The position numbers and the translations under genes are program-made. Source: Burkholderia ambifaria (lineage in GTDB: Bacteria; Pseudomonadota; Gammaproteobacteria; Burkholderiales; Burkholderiaceae). From it: a stretch of DNA of 64,000 bases. Position 1 is the first letter of the stretch. The number at the start of each line of letters is the position of its first letter. The notes beneath the pieces are model-generated. The model saw nothing but the letters and a program-made list of their open reading frames with translations. It was not told the DNA's origin and searched no databases. This document shows positions 48,498 to 56,560 of the stretch, piece by piece. Where the stretch lies: assembly GCF_001443045.1 (NCBI RefSeq), contig NZ_LKPJ01000003.1, positions 82,810-146,809 of the forward strand. Reading direction: 5' to 3'.

Positions 48498-48863
48498 ATG
48501 GAAGTGTTGACGGGCCCGGAGCGTCGGCGGCGCTGGACGGCGGAGCAGAAGCTGGCGATGGTTCGCGAGAGTTTCGAGCCGGGGAAATCGGTTTCGATGG
48601 TCGCGCGCCAGCACGGCGTGAATCCGAACCAACTGTTCCACTGGCGCAAGCTGTACCAGGATGGGAGCCTGTCAGCGGTCAAGGCCGGCGAGGAAGTAGT
48701 CCCGGCCTCGGAACTGGCCGATGCACTCAAGCAGATTCGTGAGCTGCAACGGATGCTCGGCAAGAAGACCATGGAGAACGAGATTCTCCGCGAAGCAGTC
48801 GAGTACGGCCGGGCAAAAAAATGGATAGCGCACTCGCCCTCGCTGCCGGAGGACGACCAGTGA
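48498..48863 (+). CDS. IS2-group transposase OrfA (InsC-like)
   Basis: DNA-binding and regulatory half of the transposase, 121 residues. ATG 48498 ([20 protein letters not shown]) was preferred because AGGAAG precedes it and it matches the InsC start; the frame begins 10 codons earlier at a GTG. Helix-turn-helix: [21 protein letters not shown]; a leucine-zipper-like segment follows ([20 protein letters not shown]) and the conserved [13 protein letters not shown] end. The run of seven A residues at 48815-48821 is the frameshift site. Confidence 0.93.
   Translation: MEVLTGPERRRRWTAEQKLAMVRESFEPGKSVSMVARQHGVNPNQLFHWRKLYQDGSLSAVKAGEEVVPASELADALKQIRELQRMLGKKTMENEILREAVEYGRAKKWIAHSPSLPEDDQ
48815..48821 (+). 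promoter_or_regulatory. Programmed -1 frameshift heptamer of the insertion sequence
   Basis: A AAA AAA in the OrfA frame (codons AAA 48816-48818 and AAA 48819-48821). A -1 slip moves ribosomes from the OrfA frame to the OrfB frame (OrfA and OrfB differ by -1) and makes the OrfAB fusion transposase. OrfB also has an ATG starting on the last A of the run (48821). Confidence 0.85.
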
Positions 48864-49708
48864 AACTGGTTTGTGAAGTTCTCGGCGTGTCGCGCTCGAA
48901 CGTATCGGCACGACTGTCGCGTCCGGCGACGTGGCGCGATGGCCGTCAATCGAGGCAGAGTGACGACGCGGCCGCGGTCGAGGAGATCCGCCGGGTCATT
49001 GGCGATTTGCCCAGCTATGGCTATCGCCGGGTTTGGGGCATCTTGCGCAACGAGCGCGTTGCAGTCGGACTGGCGCCGTTTAATGCCAAGCGAATCTATC
49101 GCGTCATGCGCACACATGGGCTGCTGATGCAGCGCCGACCGATTCCACCTCGGCCCCAACGTCGACACGACGGCAAGGTAGCCGTCGAGCGCAGCAATCA
49201 GCGATGGTGCTCGGACGGCTTCGAGTTCCGCTGCGACAACGGCGAGCCGCTGCGCGTAACGTTCGCGCTGGATTGCTGTGACCGTGAGGCGATGAGCTGG
49301 GCGGCTACGACGGCAGGCCACAGCGGCGACATCGTGCGCGACGTGATGCTGGCTGCAGTGGAAAATCGGTTTGGCATCGAGCTGCATACGCCGTCCGAAA
49401 TCGAGTGGCTGAGCGACAACGGTTCGGGCTACACGGCCGACGACACGCGTCGGTTCGCAGTGGCCATCGGCCTGAAGCCATTGACCACGCCGGTATGCAG
49501 CCCGCAAAGTAACGGGATGGCCGAGAGCTTCGTGAAGACGATGAAACGCGACTACGTCGCCTTCATGCCGAAGCCGGACGCAGCGACTGCTGCACGCAAT
49601 CTGGCCATCGCGTTCGAGCATTACAACGAGAAGCATCCCCATAGCGCGCTGAAATACCGCTCGCCTCGCGAGTTCCGGCGCTCGATGGATTCAGCAACCT
49701 TAGTGTGA
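48821..49708 (+). CDS. IS2-group transposase OrfB (InsD-like, DDE integrase core)
   Basis: Catalytic half of the transposase, 295 residues as counted from the ATG at 48821; in vivo probably made mainly as an OrfAB fusion. The HTH_21-like region includes [15 protein letters not shown]; the rve catalytic core has Asp132 in [13 protein letters not shown], Asp199 in [12 protein letters not shown] and Glu235 in [16 protein letters not shown], giving the DD(35)E spacing. [21 protein letters not shown] closes the domain. Overlaps orfA by 43 bases. Confidence 0.95.
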   Translation: MDSALALAAGGRPVKLVCEVLGVSRSNVSARLSRPATWRDGRQSRQSDDAAAVEEIRRVIGDLPSYGYRRVWGILRNERVAVGLAPFNAKRIYRVMRTHGLLMQRRPIPPRPQRRHDGKVAVERSNQRWCSDGFEFRCDNGEPLRVTFALDCCDREAMSWAATTAGHSGDIVRDVMLAAVENRFGIELHTPSEIEWLSDNGSGYTADDTRRFAVAIGLKPLTTPVCSPQSNGMAESFVKTMKRDYVAFMPKPDAATAARNLAIAFEHYNEKHPHSALKYRSPREFRRSMDSATLV

Positions 49709-49739
49709 GGCTGTGTCCGGCATTACAGGGTCAACTCCA

Positions 49740-49744
49740 CCTAC
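49740..49744. repeat. Target-site duplication, right copy
   Basis: cctac directly after the right end of the insertion sequence, identical to 48399-48403. Confidence 0.92.
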
Positions 49745-50496
49745 AACGGCCAGGATCGCGTGACGGGCGAGCTCACGTACGGCGGCTATTCGACGCAACT
49801 CGTCGTCGATGAGGCGTTCGTGCTGCGCGTGCCGGACACGCTCGACCCGGCCGGCGCCGCGCCGCTGCTGTGCGCGGGGATCACGACCTATTCGCCGCTG
49901 CGCCAGTGGAACGTCGGCCCCGGCAAGAAGGTCGGCATCGTCGGTCTCGGCGGCCTCGGCCACATGGGCGTGAAGCTGGCGCGCGCGATGGGTGCGCACG
50001 TCGTGCTGTTCACGACGTCGCCGTCGAAGATCGAGGACGGCAAGCGGCTCGGCGCGCATGAAGTGGTGATCTCGAAGGACGAAGCGCAAATGAACGCGCA
50101 CCTGAACAGCTTCGACTTCATCCTGAACACGGTCGCCGCGCAGCACGACCTGAACCCGTTCCTGAACCTGCTGAAGCGCGACGGCACGATGACGCTCGTC
50201 GGCGCACCGGAGCACGACCATCCGTCGCCGCAGGTGTTCAACCTGATCTTCAAGCGCCGCCGCCTCGCGGGCTCGCTGATCGGCGGGATCGCGGAGACGC
50301 AGGAAATGCTCGACTTCTGCGCGGAGCACGGCATCACGTCGGACATCGAAACGATTCCGATGCAGCAGATCAATGCCGCTTACGAGCGGATGCTGAAGAG
50401 CGACGTGAAGTACCGGTTCGTGATCGACATGGCGTCGATCAAGCACTGAGCAACGATTCGGCGTTTCAGTCAGCCGGTCGGATGATGTCGTGAAAT

Positions 50497-50530
50497 GGCG
50501 GCACGGACGCGAATCGCGTCACGTGCCGCC
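50497..50530. terminator. Strong hairpin after the alcohol dehydrogenase
   Basis: Stem ggcggcacg-gacgcg paired with cgcgtc-a-cgtgccgcc: 15 base pairs, one bulged A and a 3-base loop. It lies 47 bases after the dehydrogenase stop and before the end of the convergent minus-strand accessory genes. No U-tract. It marks the border between core and accessory sequence. Confidence 0.5.
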
Positions 50531-50576
50531 GCATGTGATCACGCCAGCCTGTGAAATAACGGGCCTGTAGCGGTTG

Positions 50577-51066
50577 TTACAAACGTGGGCGCGCGGCAAG
50601 TAGTCTGTCCCATCTTGAAGGTGGCAGCGTTATTTCGTCGTCGCCATCATCCGAATCTCCCCTCGAGAAGTAAGCAGAACGACCGTTTATGGACCACTCA
50701 ATCTCCGGGCTCGATGTAGTGAACGTACGTTGGGCGAGCAACTTTCTACTCTTTGCGTCGAACAACCGTCCTACGTACTTGGAACTCCCCCCAGGCACCC
50801 ATTTCAGCAAGCATCGCTCTGCAATGTAAAGGCCATCCAAAGATGGCTGAACTCTGGCACCCGGTTCCATCCGGCGTGCTGTTGAAGAGACTCGCGTAAC
50901 ACATGTAGATGGCGGCCAATATCACGGCCGCCTTGCCGATCTTCGTCGCTCTAGCACGTGACGCCTCTTGCCACGTGCGCCACTTGATTGCCGTGAAGGC
51001 GATAGTAATCAATGCGGCAGATGCGCCGAACAGCGCTGCGAGCGGCTCACCGAAATCAACTATCAC
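50577..51066 (-). pseudogene. Frameshifted paralogue of small membrane protein (putative immunity type)
   Basis: A tandem copy of the gene at 51063-51557. Reading starts at a GTG (51066) that overlaps the neighbour's stop (gtga) after the same GAGGTGTC ribosome site: MIVDFGEPLAALFGASAALI, two hydrophobic segments, then NSTPDGTGCQSSA. Compared with the intact copy, one extra G near 50845 shifts the frame; the remainder (ERCLLKWVPGGSSKYVGRLFD and on to RWDRLLAARPRL) continues in another frame to 50577. Without the extra base it would be about 163 residues. Function not recognised. Confidence 0.75.
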
Positions 51067-51557
51067 GGCGACACCTCAAAGTGCATACGCGGACGCCCAG
51101 CCAAGACCCTGTCCCACATCGAAAGTGGAAACGTGATGAATGTGGACTCGTCACCTCCGCGGGAGAACGACATACTGTTGTCGAACCACGAGATTTCAGG
51201 AGTCGGCGTGCTAAAGGTGCGCTGTACCGCCAGTTTCCCGCTGCCCGCGTCAAATATCCTCCCGACGTACGTCGAACTCCCGCCAGGAACCCATTTCAGC
51301 AGGCACAGCTCCGCCATATAGCGGCCGTCTGACGATGCTGAACTCCGGCATCCGGTTCCATTCGGCGTGCTGTTGAAGAAGCCGAGATAGCACATGTAGA
51401 TAGCAACCGATATCGCGGCCACCTTGCCGATCTTCGTCGCTCTCGCACGTGACACCTCTTGCCACGTGCGCCACTTGATTGCCACGACGCTGATGGCAAT
51501 CAATGCGACAGATGCGCCGAACAGCGCCGCGAGCGGCTCACCGAAATCAACCATCAT
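51063..51557 (-). CDS. Small membrane protein, candidate immunity protein
   Basis: 164 residues from the ATG at 51557 (MMVDFGEPLAALFGASVALI), preceded by GAGGTGTC. Two predicted transmembrane helices (LAALFGASVALIAISVVAIKW and IGKVAAISVAIYMCYLGFF) flank a basic loop (RTWQEVSRARATK). A soluble C-terminal domain follows, with CLLKWVPGGSSTYVGRIFD and ending WDRVLAGRPRM. No family recognised. Base composition is lower in GC than the core genome. Lies 141 bases downstream of the DUF6402-like gene on the same strand and is duplicated next to itself, an arrangement often seen for immunity genes behind secreted toxins; that role is inference. Confidence 0.7.
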   Translation of the reverse strand: MMVDFGEPLAALFGASVALIAISVVAIKWRTWQEVSRARATKIGKVAAISVAIYMCYLGFFNSTPNGTGCRSSASSDGRYMAELCLLKWVPGGSSTYVGRIFDAGSGKLAVQRTFSTPTPEISWFDNSMSFSRGGDESTFITFPLSMWDRVLAGRPRMHFEVSP

Positions 51558-51698
51558 GACGACACCTCGATCGGCGTGCGAGTGGGACAACCAATGGTGT
51601 CATCCGCCGTTCAATTGATTTTCGCCGCTTCTCCATGTTGCAAGGATGTTCTTCCGCTGTATCAGACTTCGGCAGCGTGATGGTCTTGGCTGATCGAA

Positions 51699-52814
51699 TC
51701 ATAGATAGATCTTGATACTCGGATTGACAGGAACATAACGACAATCAGAGTAGATGATGAAATTCCCACCTCGTTGATGCTTGATCGCCCACTGTCGAAA
51801 ATCGGCGTTGTGCACCGGATAGTAGACGTTTCCCTTCGTCGCAGGATTTCCAAGCGTGACGGCGGATTTGACATACGGGATATAACGAGACTGGGCCGCG
51901 AACGTATCGAGCGGCACGACGATGACGCCGTTACTGCTCCAGTGGCCCAAGTATTGCGAACGGTCGCCGGGTTTGTCGGTGAATGTGTAGTTATCTTTCA
52001 CGTATACCCAAATGCCGGTTACCTCGACCACGGTCCGGCGCCATTCGACATCCCAGGAGAACTGTGCACGACCAAGGGCGGCGTAGATGACGAACGAACC
52101 GAGTGCACCGGTGAGATCGTCAGGAGCACCACTACGCTCCCACTCCGCTGTCAGCAATAGATTTATCTTCTGCCCGAACGTCCCATCGACTGCGACATAC
52201 TGAAATTGAAAATTGCGATGCAAGGTCACGGGATTGCTTTTGCAAATGTCTCCGGTGAAGAGATCAATCACCTGGTCCTTGTACGTCGCGAGCATCTTGG
52301 TGAGCTCACCGATTCCCTGAGGTGATCGAATGGCTTCGCGGATCAGATAGTCATATTTCTCCTTGGCACGAGGAAAGCGGAGCACCCAATCCAGCTTTAT
52401 CGTCGTCGTATCGTACATATCAGGCGGATAGGGCTTGCCGTCCTGATTGATCTCCGCCCCTTCGTCGGCGTCGACCTGCGAATAGTTGAGCCGTCCGGCA
52501 AACCATCGCTCCATCAACTCGGCCGACTTCGGCAAAAAGATCTTGCGCATCGCCCGCGGAATTTCCTGAATATCGAACGGCGGGACAGGCGACTCCTTTT
52601 CCTGTTTCTTGACCGGTGCAGGCTTGTGTTCCTTCGGTGGATCAGGTGTGTTCAGCCATTTCTTGAAGCGCGAAATTCCCTCGGCCGCGGCCAACAGCCC
52701 ATCGAAGGTATTGTTCACGCGATCCTTGTGAGTCAACCGCCGGGGGCGCGGCTTCGGGGGCTCGGGCTTCTTCGGCGGCTCTGGCAATGGTGGTGGCGCC
52801 TTGCCCATTGACAA
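51699..52814 (-). CDS. DUF6402-like protein, 5' end probably lost (possible T6SS-associated effector)
   Basis: 371 residues if started at the TTG at 52814; an ATG two codons later is an alternative; neither has a ribosome site. A Pro/Lys-rich segment (KAPPPLPEPPKKPEPPKPRP) opens the frame, then DIQEIPRAMRKIFLPKSAEL. The C-terminal domain has WVYVKDNYTFTDKPGDRSQYLGHW, NVYYPVHNADFRQWAIKHQRGGNF and SDCRYVPVNPSIKIYL. From memory this pattern is the DUF6402 family of Burkholderia, found near type VI secretion genes. Upstream in the same frame, 52815-52891 still reads like protein (INKIFWIWTRCEGKDGCEI) but reaches two adjacent stops (52905-52910). I consider it a probable remnant. Confidence 0.6.
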   Translation of the reverse strand: MSMGKAPPPLPEPPKKPEPPKPRPRRLTHKDRVNNTFDGLLAAAEGISRFKKWLNTPDPPKEHKPAPVKKQEKESPVPPFDIQEIPRAMRKIFLPKSAELMERWFAGRLNYSQVDADEGAEINQDGKPYPPDMYDTTTIKLDWVLRFPRAKEKYDYLIREAIRSPQGIGELTKMLATYKDQVIDLFTGDICKSNPVTLHRNFQFQYVAVDGTFGQKINLLLTAEWERSGAPDDLTGALGSFVIYAALGRAQFSWDVEWRRTVVEVTGIWVYVKDNYTFTDKPGDRSQYLGHWSSNGVIVVPLDTFAAQSRYIPYVKSAVTLGNPATKGNVYYPVHNADFRQWAIKHQRGGNFIIYSDCRYVPVNPSIKIYL

Positions 52815-52943
52815 CGTCGCATCACGAACAATTTCGCAACCGTCCTTGCCTTCGCATCGCGTCCATATCCAGAAGATCTTGTTGATCTCTGTAATACGAC
52901 AGCTTCATCATCGCGCTCCCATTCCATCCCCGTCGTTCGACAT
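52815..52943 (-). pseudogene. Damaged 5' end of the DUF6402-like gene
   Basis: From the ATG at 52943 the frame reads MSNDGDGMGAR, then two stop codons (tga tga, 52905-52910), and downstream of them continues as ITEINKIFWIWTRCEGKDGC into the accepted frame without interruption. Between these, another frame reads RDDEAVVLQ, which resembles the opening of related proteins as I remember them. The simplest reading is one or two small indels that broke the original start region. The true start cannot be fixed from this sequence alone. Confidence 0.5.
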
Positions 52944-53301
52944 GAAGCGCGGGCTCGCACAATCACGCCCGCCCACATGACTGGTCATTGGTGATTCGCA
53001 CCTTCAGCCCGCACACGCCATTTCGACAGACAGTCTTCCGAAAACGCGCACACGCGAAAATAGGAGGAGTACGAAAATTTGATGAAATGTACGCCAAGCG
53101 CCTGAAGTAACTTCGTGGTGCATGGGAGAAATGCCCGCCGAACGGCCGCATGTGATGAAGCACCCGTGTCCGGCGAACCGAGACGACTGCAACTGGGCAA
53201 GATGCCGCCCGCGAGTCAATATGAAGTTTCCCCCGATACACCGGGGCAAGCTGCGATCGGACACATACCGCGCCGCCGCGCACGATGCACGGCGGAAAAC
53301 A
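52944..53301. other. Accessory intergenic region, nothing recognised
   Basis: 358 bases of mixed composition before the end of xthA. Short frames on both strands (for example one reading LQALGVHFIKFSYSSYFRV on the minus strand) have no ribosome site or recognisable domain. A ggaggag run occurs on the plus strand at about 53062-53068 but leads only to a 7-codon frame. It may hold further eroded fragments. Confidence 0.4.
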
Positions 53302-54075
53302 TCACTTCTTGTAGTCGTAATCGACCGTCAGCGGCGCGTGATCGCTGAACTTGATGTCCTTGAAGATCGACGTGCTTTTCGCGGTGCCGGCCACGCCCGG
53401 CGTCGCGATCTGGTAATCGATCCGCCACCCGACGTTCTTCGCGTACGCCTGGCCGCGATTGCTCCACCACGTGTACTGCTCGGCGCGCGGGTCGAGCGTG
53501 CGGAACACGTCGACGTAGCCGACGTCGTCGAACAGCTGCGTGAGCCACGCGCGCTCTTCCGGCAGGCAGCCCGAATTCTTCTGGTTGCTCTTCCAGTTCT
53601 TGATGTCGATTTCCTTGTGGACGATGTTCACGTCGCCGCACAGGATCACTTCGCGCTTCTTCTTCAGCTCGGCGAGGTGCGGCATGAATTCGTCCATGAA
53701 GCGGTACTTCGCCTGCTGGCGCTCCTCGCCGCTCGAGCCGGACGGCACGTACACCGACACGACCGACAGCTTGCCGTAGCGCGCCTCGACGTAGCGCCCC
53801 TCGGCATCGAATTCGCTGCTGCCGAAGCCGATGATCACGTCATCGGGCTCGTGGCGGCTGTACACGCCCGCGCCGCTGTAGCCCTTCTTCTCGGCGTGGT
53901 GGAAATAGCTCCTGAAGCCGTGCGGCTCGACGAATTCGGCCGGCAGGTCGTCGGCCGACACCTTGATTTCCTGCACGCACACGCAATCGGCGTTCTGTTC
54001 GCCGAGCCATTCGAAGAAGCCCTTCTTCGCGGCGGAGCGGATGCCGTTCAGGTTGGCGGTAATCACTCGCATCAT
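53302..54075 (-). CDS. xthA: Exodeoxyribonuclease III / AP endonuclease XthA
   Basis: Base-excision-repair nuclease acting at abasic sites. 257 residues, start MMRVITANLNGIRSAAKKGF (ATG 54075 or 54072). EEP-family catalytic motifs: the metal-binding Glu in CVQEIKVSADDLP, YSGAGVYSR, VVSVYVPSGSSGEER, GDVNIVHKEIDIKN with the Asp/Asn pair, and the C-terminal YTWWSNRG...KFSDHAPLTVDYDY with the catalytic His. Divergence from E. coli XthA toward the neisserial/Burkholderia type is expected. Located at the edge of the accessory patch; 49 bases downstream of ppk2 on the same strand. Confidence 0.95.
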   Translation of the reverse strand: MMRVITANLNGIRSAAKKGFFEWLGEQNADCVCVQEIKVSADDLPAEFVEPHGFRSYFHHAEKKGYSGAGVYSRHEPDDVIIGFGSSEFDAEGRYVEARYGKLSVVSVYVPSGSSGEERQQAKYRFMDEFMPHLAELKKKREVILCGDVNIVHKEIDIKNWKSNQKNSGCLPEERAWLTQLFDDVGYVDVFRTLDPRAEQYTWWSNRGQAYAKNVGWRIDYQIATPGVAGTAKSTSIFKDIKFSDHAPLTVDYDYKK

Positions 54076-54124
54076 GTCGGGTTCCGTTGTTCAGTTCAGT
54101 TCGATGTTTTTGCAGGATCGCGGC

Positions 54125-54964
54125 CTAGCGGATCTTCACGCCTTCGAGCTCCGGCTTCGGCGGCGGGAATTCGAGCTTCATGTCGGTCATCGTGCGCAGC
54201 AGCAGCTCGGCGATCATCACGTTGCGATGGGTTTTCGAGTTCGCCGGGATCACGTACCACGGTGCATGCTCGGCCGACGTCGCGGCGAGCGCGTCGCGGT
54301 ACGCCGACTGGTACGCATCCCAGTGCTTGCGCGCGTCGAGATCGGAGATGTCGAACTTCCAGTGCTTGGTCGGATCGTCGATGCGCGCCTGCAGCCGCTC
54401 GCGCTGCTCGTCCTTCGAGATGTGCAGGAAGCACTTGACGATCGTCGTGCCGTTCTCCGCGAGCATCGTCTCGAAATCGCGGATCTGCCGGTAGCGGCGC
54501 TCGCATTCCTTGCTGTCGATTGCATCGAGCACGCGCGGCACGAGCACGTCCTCGTAATGGCTACGATTGAAGATCGCGAGCTCCCCCGCTGCCGGAACCT
54601 GCGCATGCACGCGCCACAGAAAGTCGTGCGCGGCCTCGATCGGCGTCGGCGCCTTGAACGGCACGATGCGCAGGCCGAGCGGATCGACGTCGCGAAACAC
54701 CGCGCGCACGGTACCGTCCTTGCCGCTGGTGTCCATCCCCTGCAGCACGAGCAGCACGCGCTTCTTCTGCTGCGTGTGCAGGCGCTCCTGCTGCACGTCG
54801 AGCTCGGTCGACACGGCGGTGAGCCGTTCGCGGTCGGCGTCCTTCGACCCCGACGAGAACGGCTTCGCGGCCGGGTCGAACGCATCGAGCTTGAATGCGG
54901 CAGCTTCCTTCTCGCGCGTGCTGTACGGCACGCGGAAATCGTCGAGCGACGGTTGTTTCGCCAT
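54125..54964 (-). CDS. ppk2: Polyphosphate kinase 2 family protein (PPK2)
   Basis: Uses polyphosphate to phosphorylate nucleotides (AMP, ADP or NMP depending on class). 279 residues from the ATG at 54964 (MAKQPSLDDFRVPYSTREKE), preceded by a perfect GGAGGAACG. Walker A is LQGMDTSGKDGTVRAV (residues 75-90); Walker B region is IFNRSHYEDVLVPRV; lid residues lie in ERRYRQIRDFETML and HISKDEQRERLQARIDDP. KHWKFDISDLDARKHWDAY and YVIPANSKTHRN are typical of single-domain PPK2. Size and the insertion suggest class III, but class assignment by eye is unsafe. Confidence 0.92.
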   Translation of the reverse strand: MAKQPSLDDFRVPYSTREKEAAAFKLDAFDPAAKPFSSGSKDADRERLTAVSTELDVQQERLHTQQKKRVLLVLQGMDTSGKDGTVRAVFRDVDPLGLRIVPFKAPTPIEAAHDFLWRVHAQVPAAGELAIFNRSHYEDVLVPRVLDAIDSKECERRYRQIRDFETMLAENGTTIVKCFLHISKDEQRERLQARIDDPTKHWKFDISDLDARKHWDAYQSAYRDALAATSAEHAPWYVIPANSKTHRNVMIAELLLRTMTDMKLEFPPPKPELEGVKIR

Positions 54965-55017
54965 TCGTTCCTCCGTTGGACGCTGTGGTGCATACGATAA
55001 CGCATCCACCAAACGCA

Positions 55018-55051
55018 ACGGGCCGCCCCGAACTGGTTCGGAGCGGCCCGT
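55018..55051 (-). terminator. Terminator of the gatCAB operon
   Basis: Fifteen of 16 base pairs can form between acgggccgcccc and its partner across gttcggagcggcccgt, with a tg centre. It lies between the gatB stop and the ppk2 start on the minus strand, followed (minus strand) by tgcgtttgg. The U-tract is weak but the stem is very stable. Confidence 0.7.
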
Positions 55052-55082
55052 CGTCAAGCGCGGATCAGGCGCGCGCTCATGC

Positions 55083-56558
55083 TCAGCCGAGCTTCTTCTT
55101 CAGCAGTTCGTTGACCTGCTGCGGGTTGGCCTTGCCCTTGGTCGCCTTCATCGCCTGGCCGATCAGCGCGTTGAACGCCTTTTCCTTGCCCGCGCGGAAT
55201 TCCTCGACCGACTTCGCGTTGGCCGCGAGCACTTCGTCGATGATCGCTTCCAGCGCGCCGGTGTCGGAGATCTGCTTCAGGCCCTTCGCGTCGATGATGC
55301 GGTCGGCTGCGGCTTCGTCGGTCGCCTTCTCGTCCCAGATCGTCGCGAAGATTTCCTTCGCGATCTTGTTCGAGATCGTGCCGTCGGCGATGCGCTGCAG
55401 CACCAGCGCGAGCTGTGCGGCCGACACCGGAATCGCGTCGATCTCGATGCCGTCGCGGTTCAGTTGCGACGACACGTCGCCCATCAGCCAGTTCGCGGCG
55501 ATCTTCGCGTTCGCGGCACCCGCCTTCGCAACCACCGACTCGAAGTACGCGGCCATCGCCTTGCTCGACGTCAGCACGCCGGCGTCGTACGCGGACACGC
55601 CATATTGCTCGACGAAGCGCTGCTGCATCGCGGCCGGCAGCTCGGGCATCCCGGCCTGCACGCGTTCGACCCAGTCCTGGCCAATCACGAGCGGCATCAG
55701 GTCGGGGTCGGGGAAATAGCGGTAATCGTGCGCGTCTTCCTTGCTGCGCATCGAACGCGTCTCGCGCTTGTCCGGATCGTAGAGGCGCGTTTCCTGCACG
55801 ACTTCGCCACCGTCCTCGATCAGTTCGATCTGGCGGCGCACTTCGTAGTTGATCGCTTCCTCGAGGAACCGGAACGAGTTCAGGTTCTTGATTTCCGCAC
55901 GCGTACCGAACTTCTCCTGGCCGACCGGGCGCACCGACACGTTCGCATCGCAGCGGAACGAGCCTTCCTGCATGTTGCCGTCGCAGATGCCGAGCCACAC
56001 GACGAGCCCGTGCAGCGCCTTCGCGTAGGCGACGGCCTCGGCCGCGCTGCGCATTTCCGGCTCGGTGACGATCTCGAGCAGCGGCGTGCCCGCGCGGTTC
56101 AGGTCGATCCCCGTCATCCCGGCGAAGTCTTCGTGCAGCGACTTGCCGGCGTCCTCTTCGAGGTGCGCGCGGGTCAGGTTGATCGTCTTCTCGTACGCTT
56201 CCTTGCCGGCCTTTTCATTGGCGGGCACCTGGATCGTGATCTGGCCGCCCTGCACGACCGGAATCTCGTACTGGCTGATCTGATAGCCCTTCGGCAGATC
56301 GGGGTAGAAATAATTCTTGCGCGCGAAGATGCTGCGCGGCGCGATGGTCGAGCCGATCGCGAGGCCGAAGCGGATCGCGCGTTCGACCGCGCCGCGGTTC
56401 AGCACCGGCAGCACGCCCGGCAGCGCCAGGTCGACCGGGCAGGCCTGCGTGTTCGGCTCGGCGCCGAACTGCGTCGACGCGCCGGAGAAAATCTTCGAGA
56501 CGGTCGACAGTTGCGCGTGCGTCTCGAGACCGATGACGACTTCCCATTGAGTAGCCAT
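55083..56558 (-). CDS. gatB: Asp-tRNA(Asn)/Glu-tRNA(Gln) amidotransferase subunit B
   Basis: tRNA-binding kinase subunit of GatCAB, which amidates mischarged Glu-tRNA(Gln) or Asp-tRNA(Asn). 491 residues from the ATG at 56558 ([20 protein letters not shown]), which has GGGAGG at the proper distance; the ATG two codons earlier is too close to it. Conserved parts: [25 protein letters not shown] (split), [47 protein letters not shown], and a C-terminal GatB/YqeY tail domain ending in [17 protein letters not shown]. Two bases from gatA; last gene of the operon. Confidence 0.97.
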   Translation of the reverse strand: MATQWEVVIGLETHAQLSTVSKIFSGASTQFGAEPNTQACPVDLALPGVLPVLNRGAVERAIRFGLAIGSTIAPRSIFARKNYFYPDLPKGYQISQYEIPVVQGGQITIQVPANEKAGKEAYEKTINLTRAHLEEDAGKSLHEDFAGMTGIDLNRAGTPLLEIVTEPEMRSAAEAVAYAKALHGLVVWLGICDGNMQEGSFRCDANVSVRPVGQEKFGTRAEIKNLNSFRFLEEAINYEVRRQIELIEDGGEVVQETRLYDPDKRETRSMRSKEDAHDYRYFPDPDLMPLVIGQDWVERVQAGMPELPAAMQQRFVEQYGVSAYDAGVLTSSKAMAAYFESVVAKAGAANAKIAANWLMGDVSSQLNRDGIEIDAIPVSAAQLALVLQRIADGTISNKIAKEIFATIWDEKATDEAAADRIIDAKGLKQISDTGALEAIIDEVLAANAKSVEEFRAGKEKAFNALIGQAMKATKGKANPQQVNELLKKKLG

Positions 56559-56560
56559 AT

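Larger units (their letters stand above)
48404..49739 (+). mobile_element. Complete IS3-family, IS2-group insertion sequence
   Basis: 1336 bases, close to E. coli IS2 (1331). Ends are tgg...cca: the left end starts tggagcagccccctgaaacg and the right end, inverted, tggagttgaccctgtaatgc; both continue gccggacacag (about 24 of 30 positions alike, one gap). It is flanked by cctac duplications. It carries orfA and orfB joined by a -1 frameshift window. Both reading frames are intact and the DDE residues are present, so it may be active. It inserted in the same orientation as the disrupted dehydrogenase. Confidence 0.97.
48056..50449 (+). pseudogene. Zinc alcohol dehydrogenase (YahK-like) split by an IS2-type element
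   Basis: NAD(P)-dependent medium-chain alcohol dehydrogenase / aldehyde reductase. The 5' part (48056-48403) encodes residues 1-116 with the catalytic zinc ligand in YCGVCHSDLH, PGHEIVGRV, and structural zinc cysteines in CRTCPSCAEGLEQYC. The 3' part (49745-50449) resumes exactly in frame (from NGQDRVTGELTYGG) with the nucleotide fold VGIVGLGGLGHMGVKLA. Removing the insertion and one copy of the 5-bp duplication restores a 350-residue protein, the normal length. The 5' fragment now reads into the element and stops after 17 codons. No other lesion is seen, so the insertion is recent. Confidence 0.95.

Noticed and set aside
53122-54438. 438-residue plus-strand frame across xthA and ppk2
   Set aside because: Antisense to two well-supported genes; no domain pattern.
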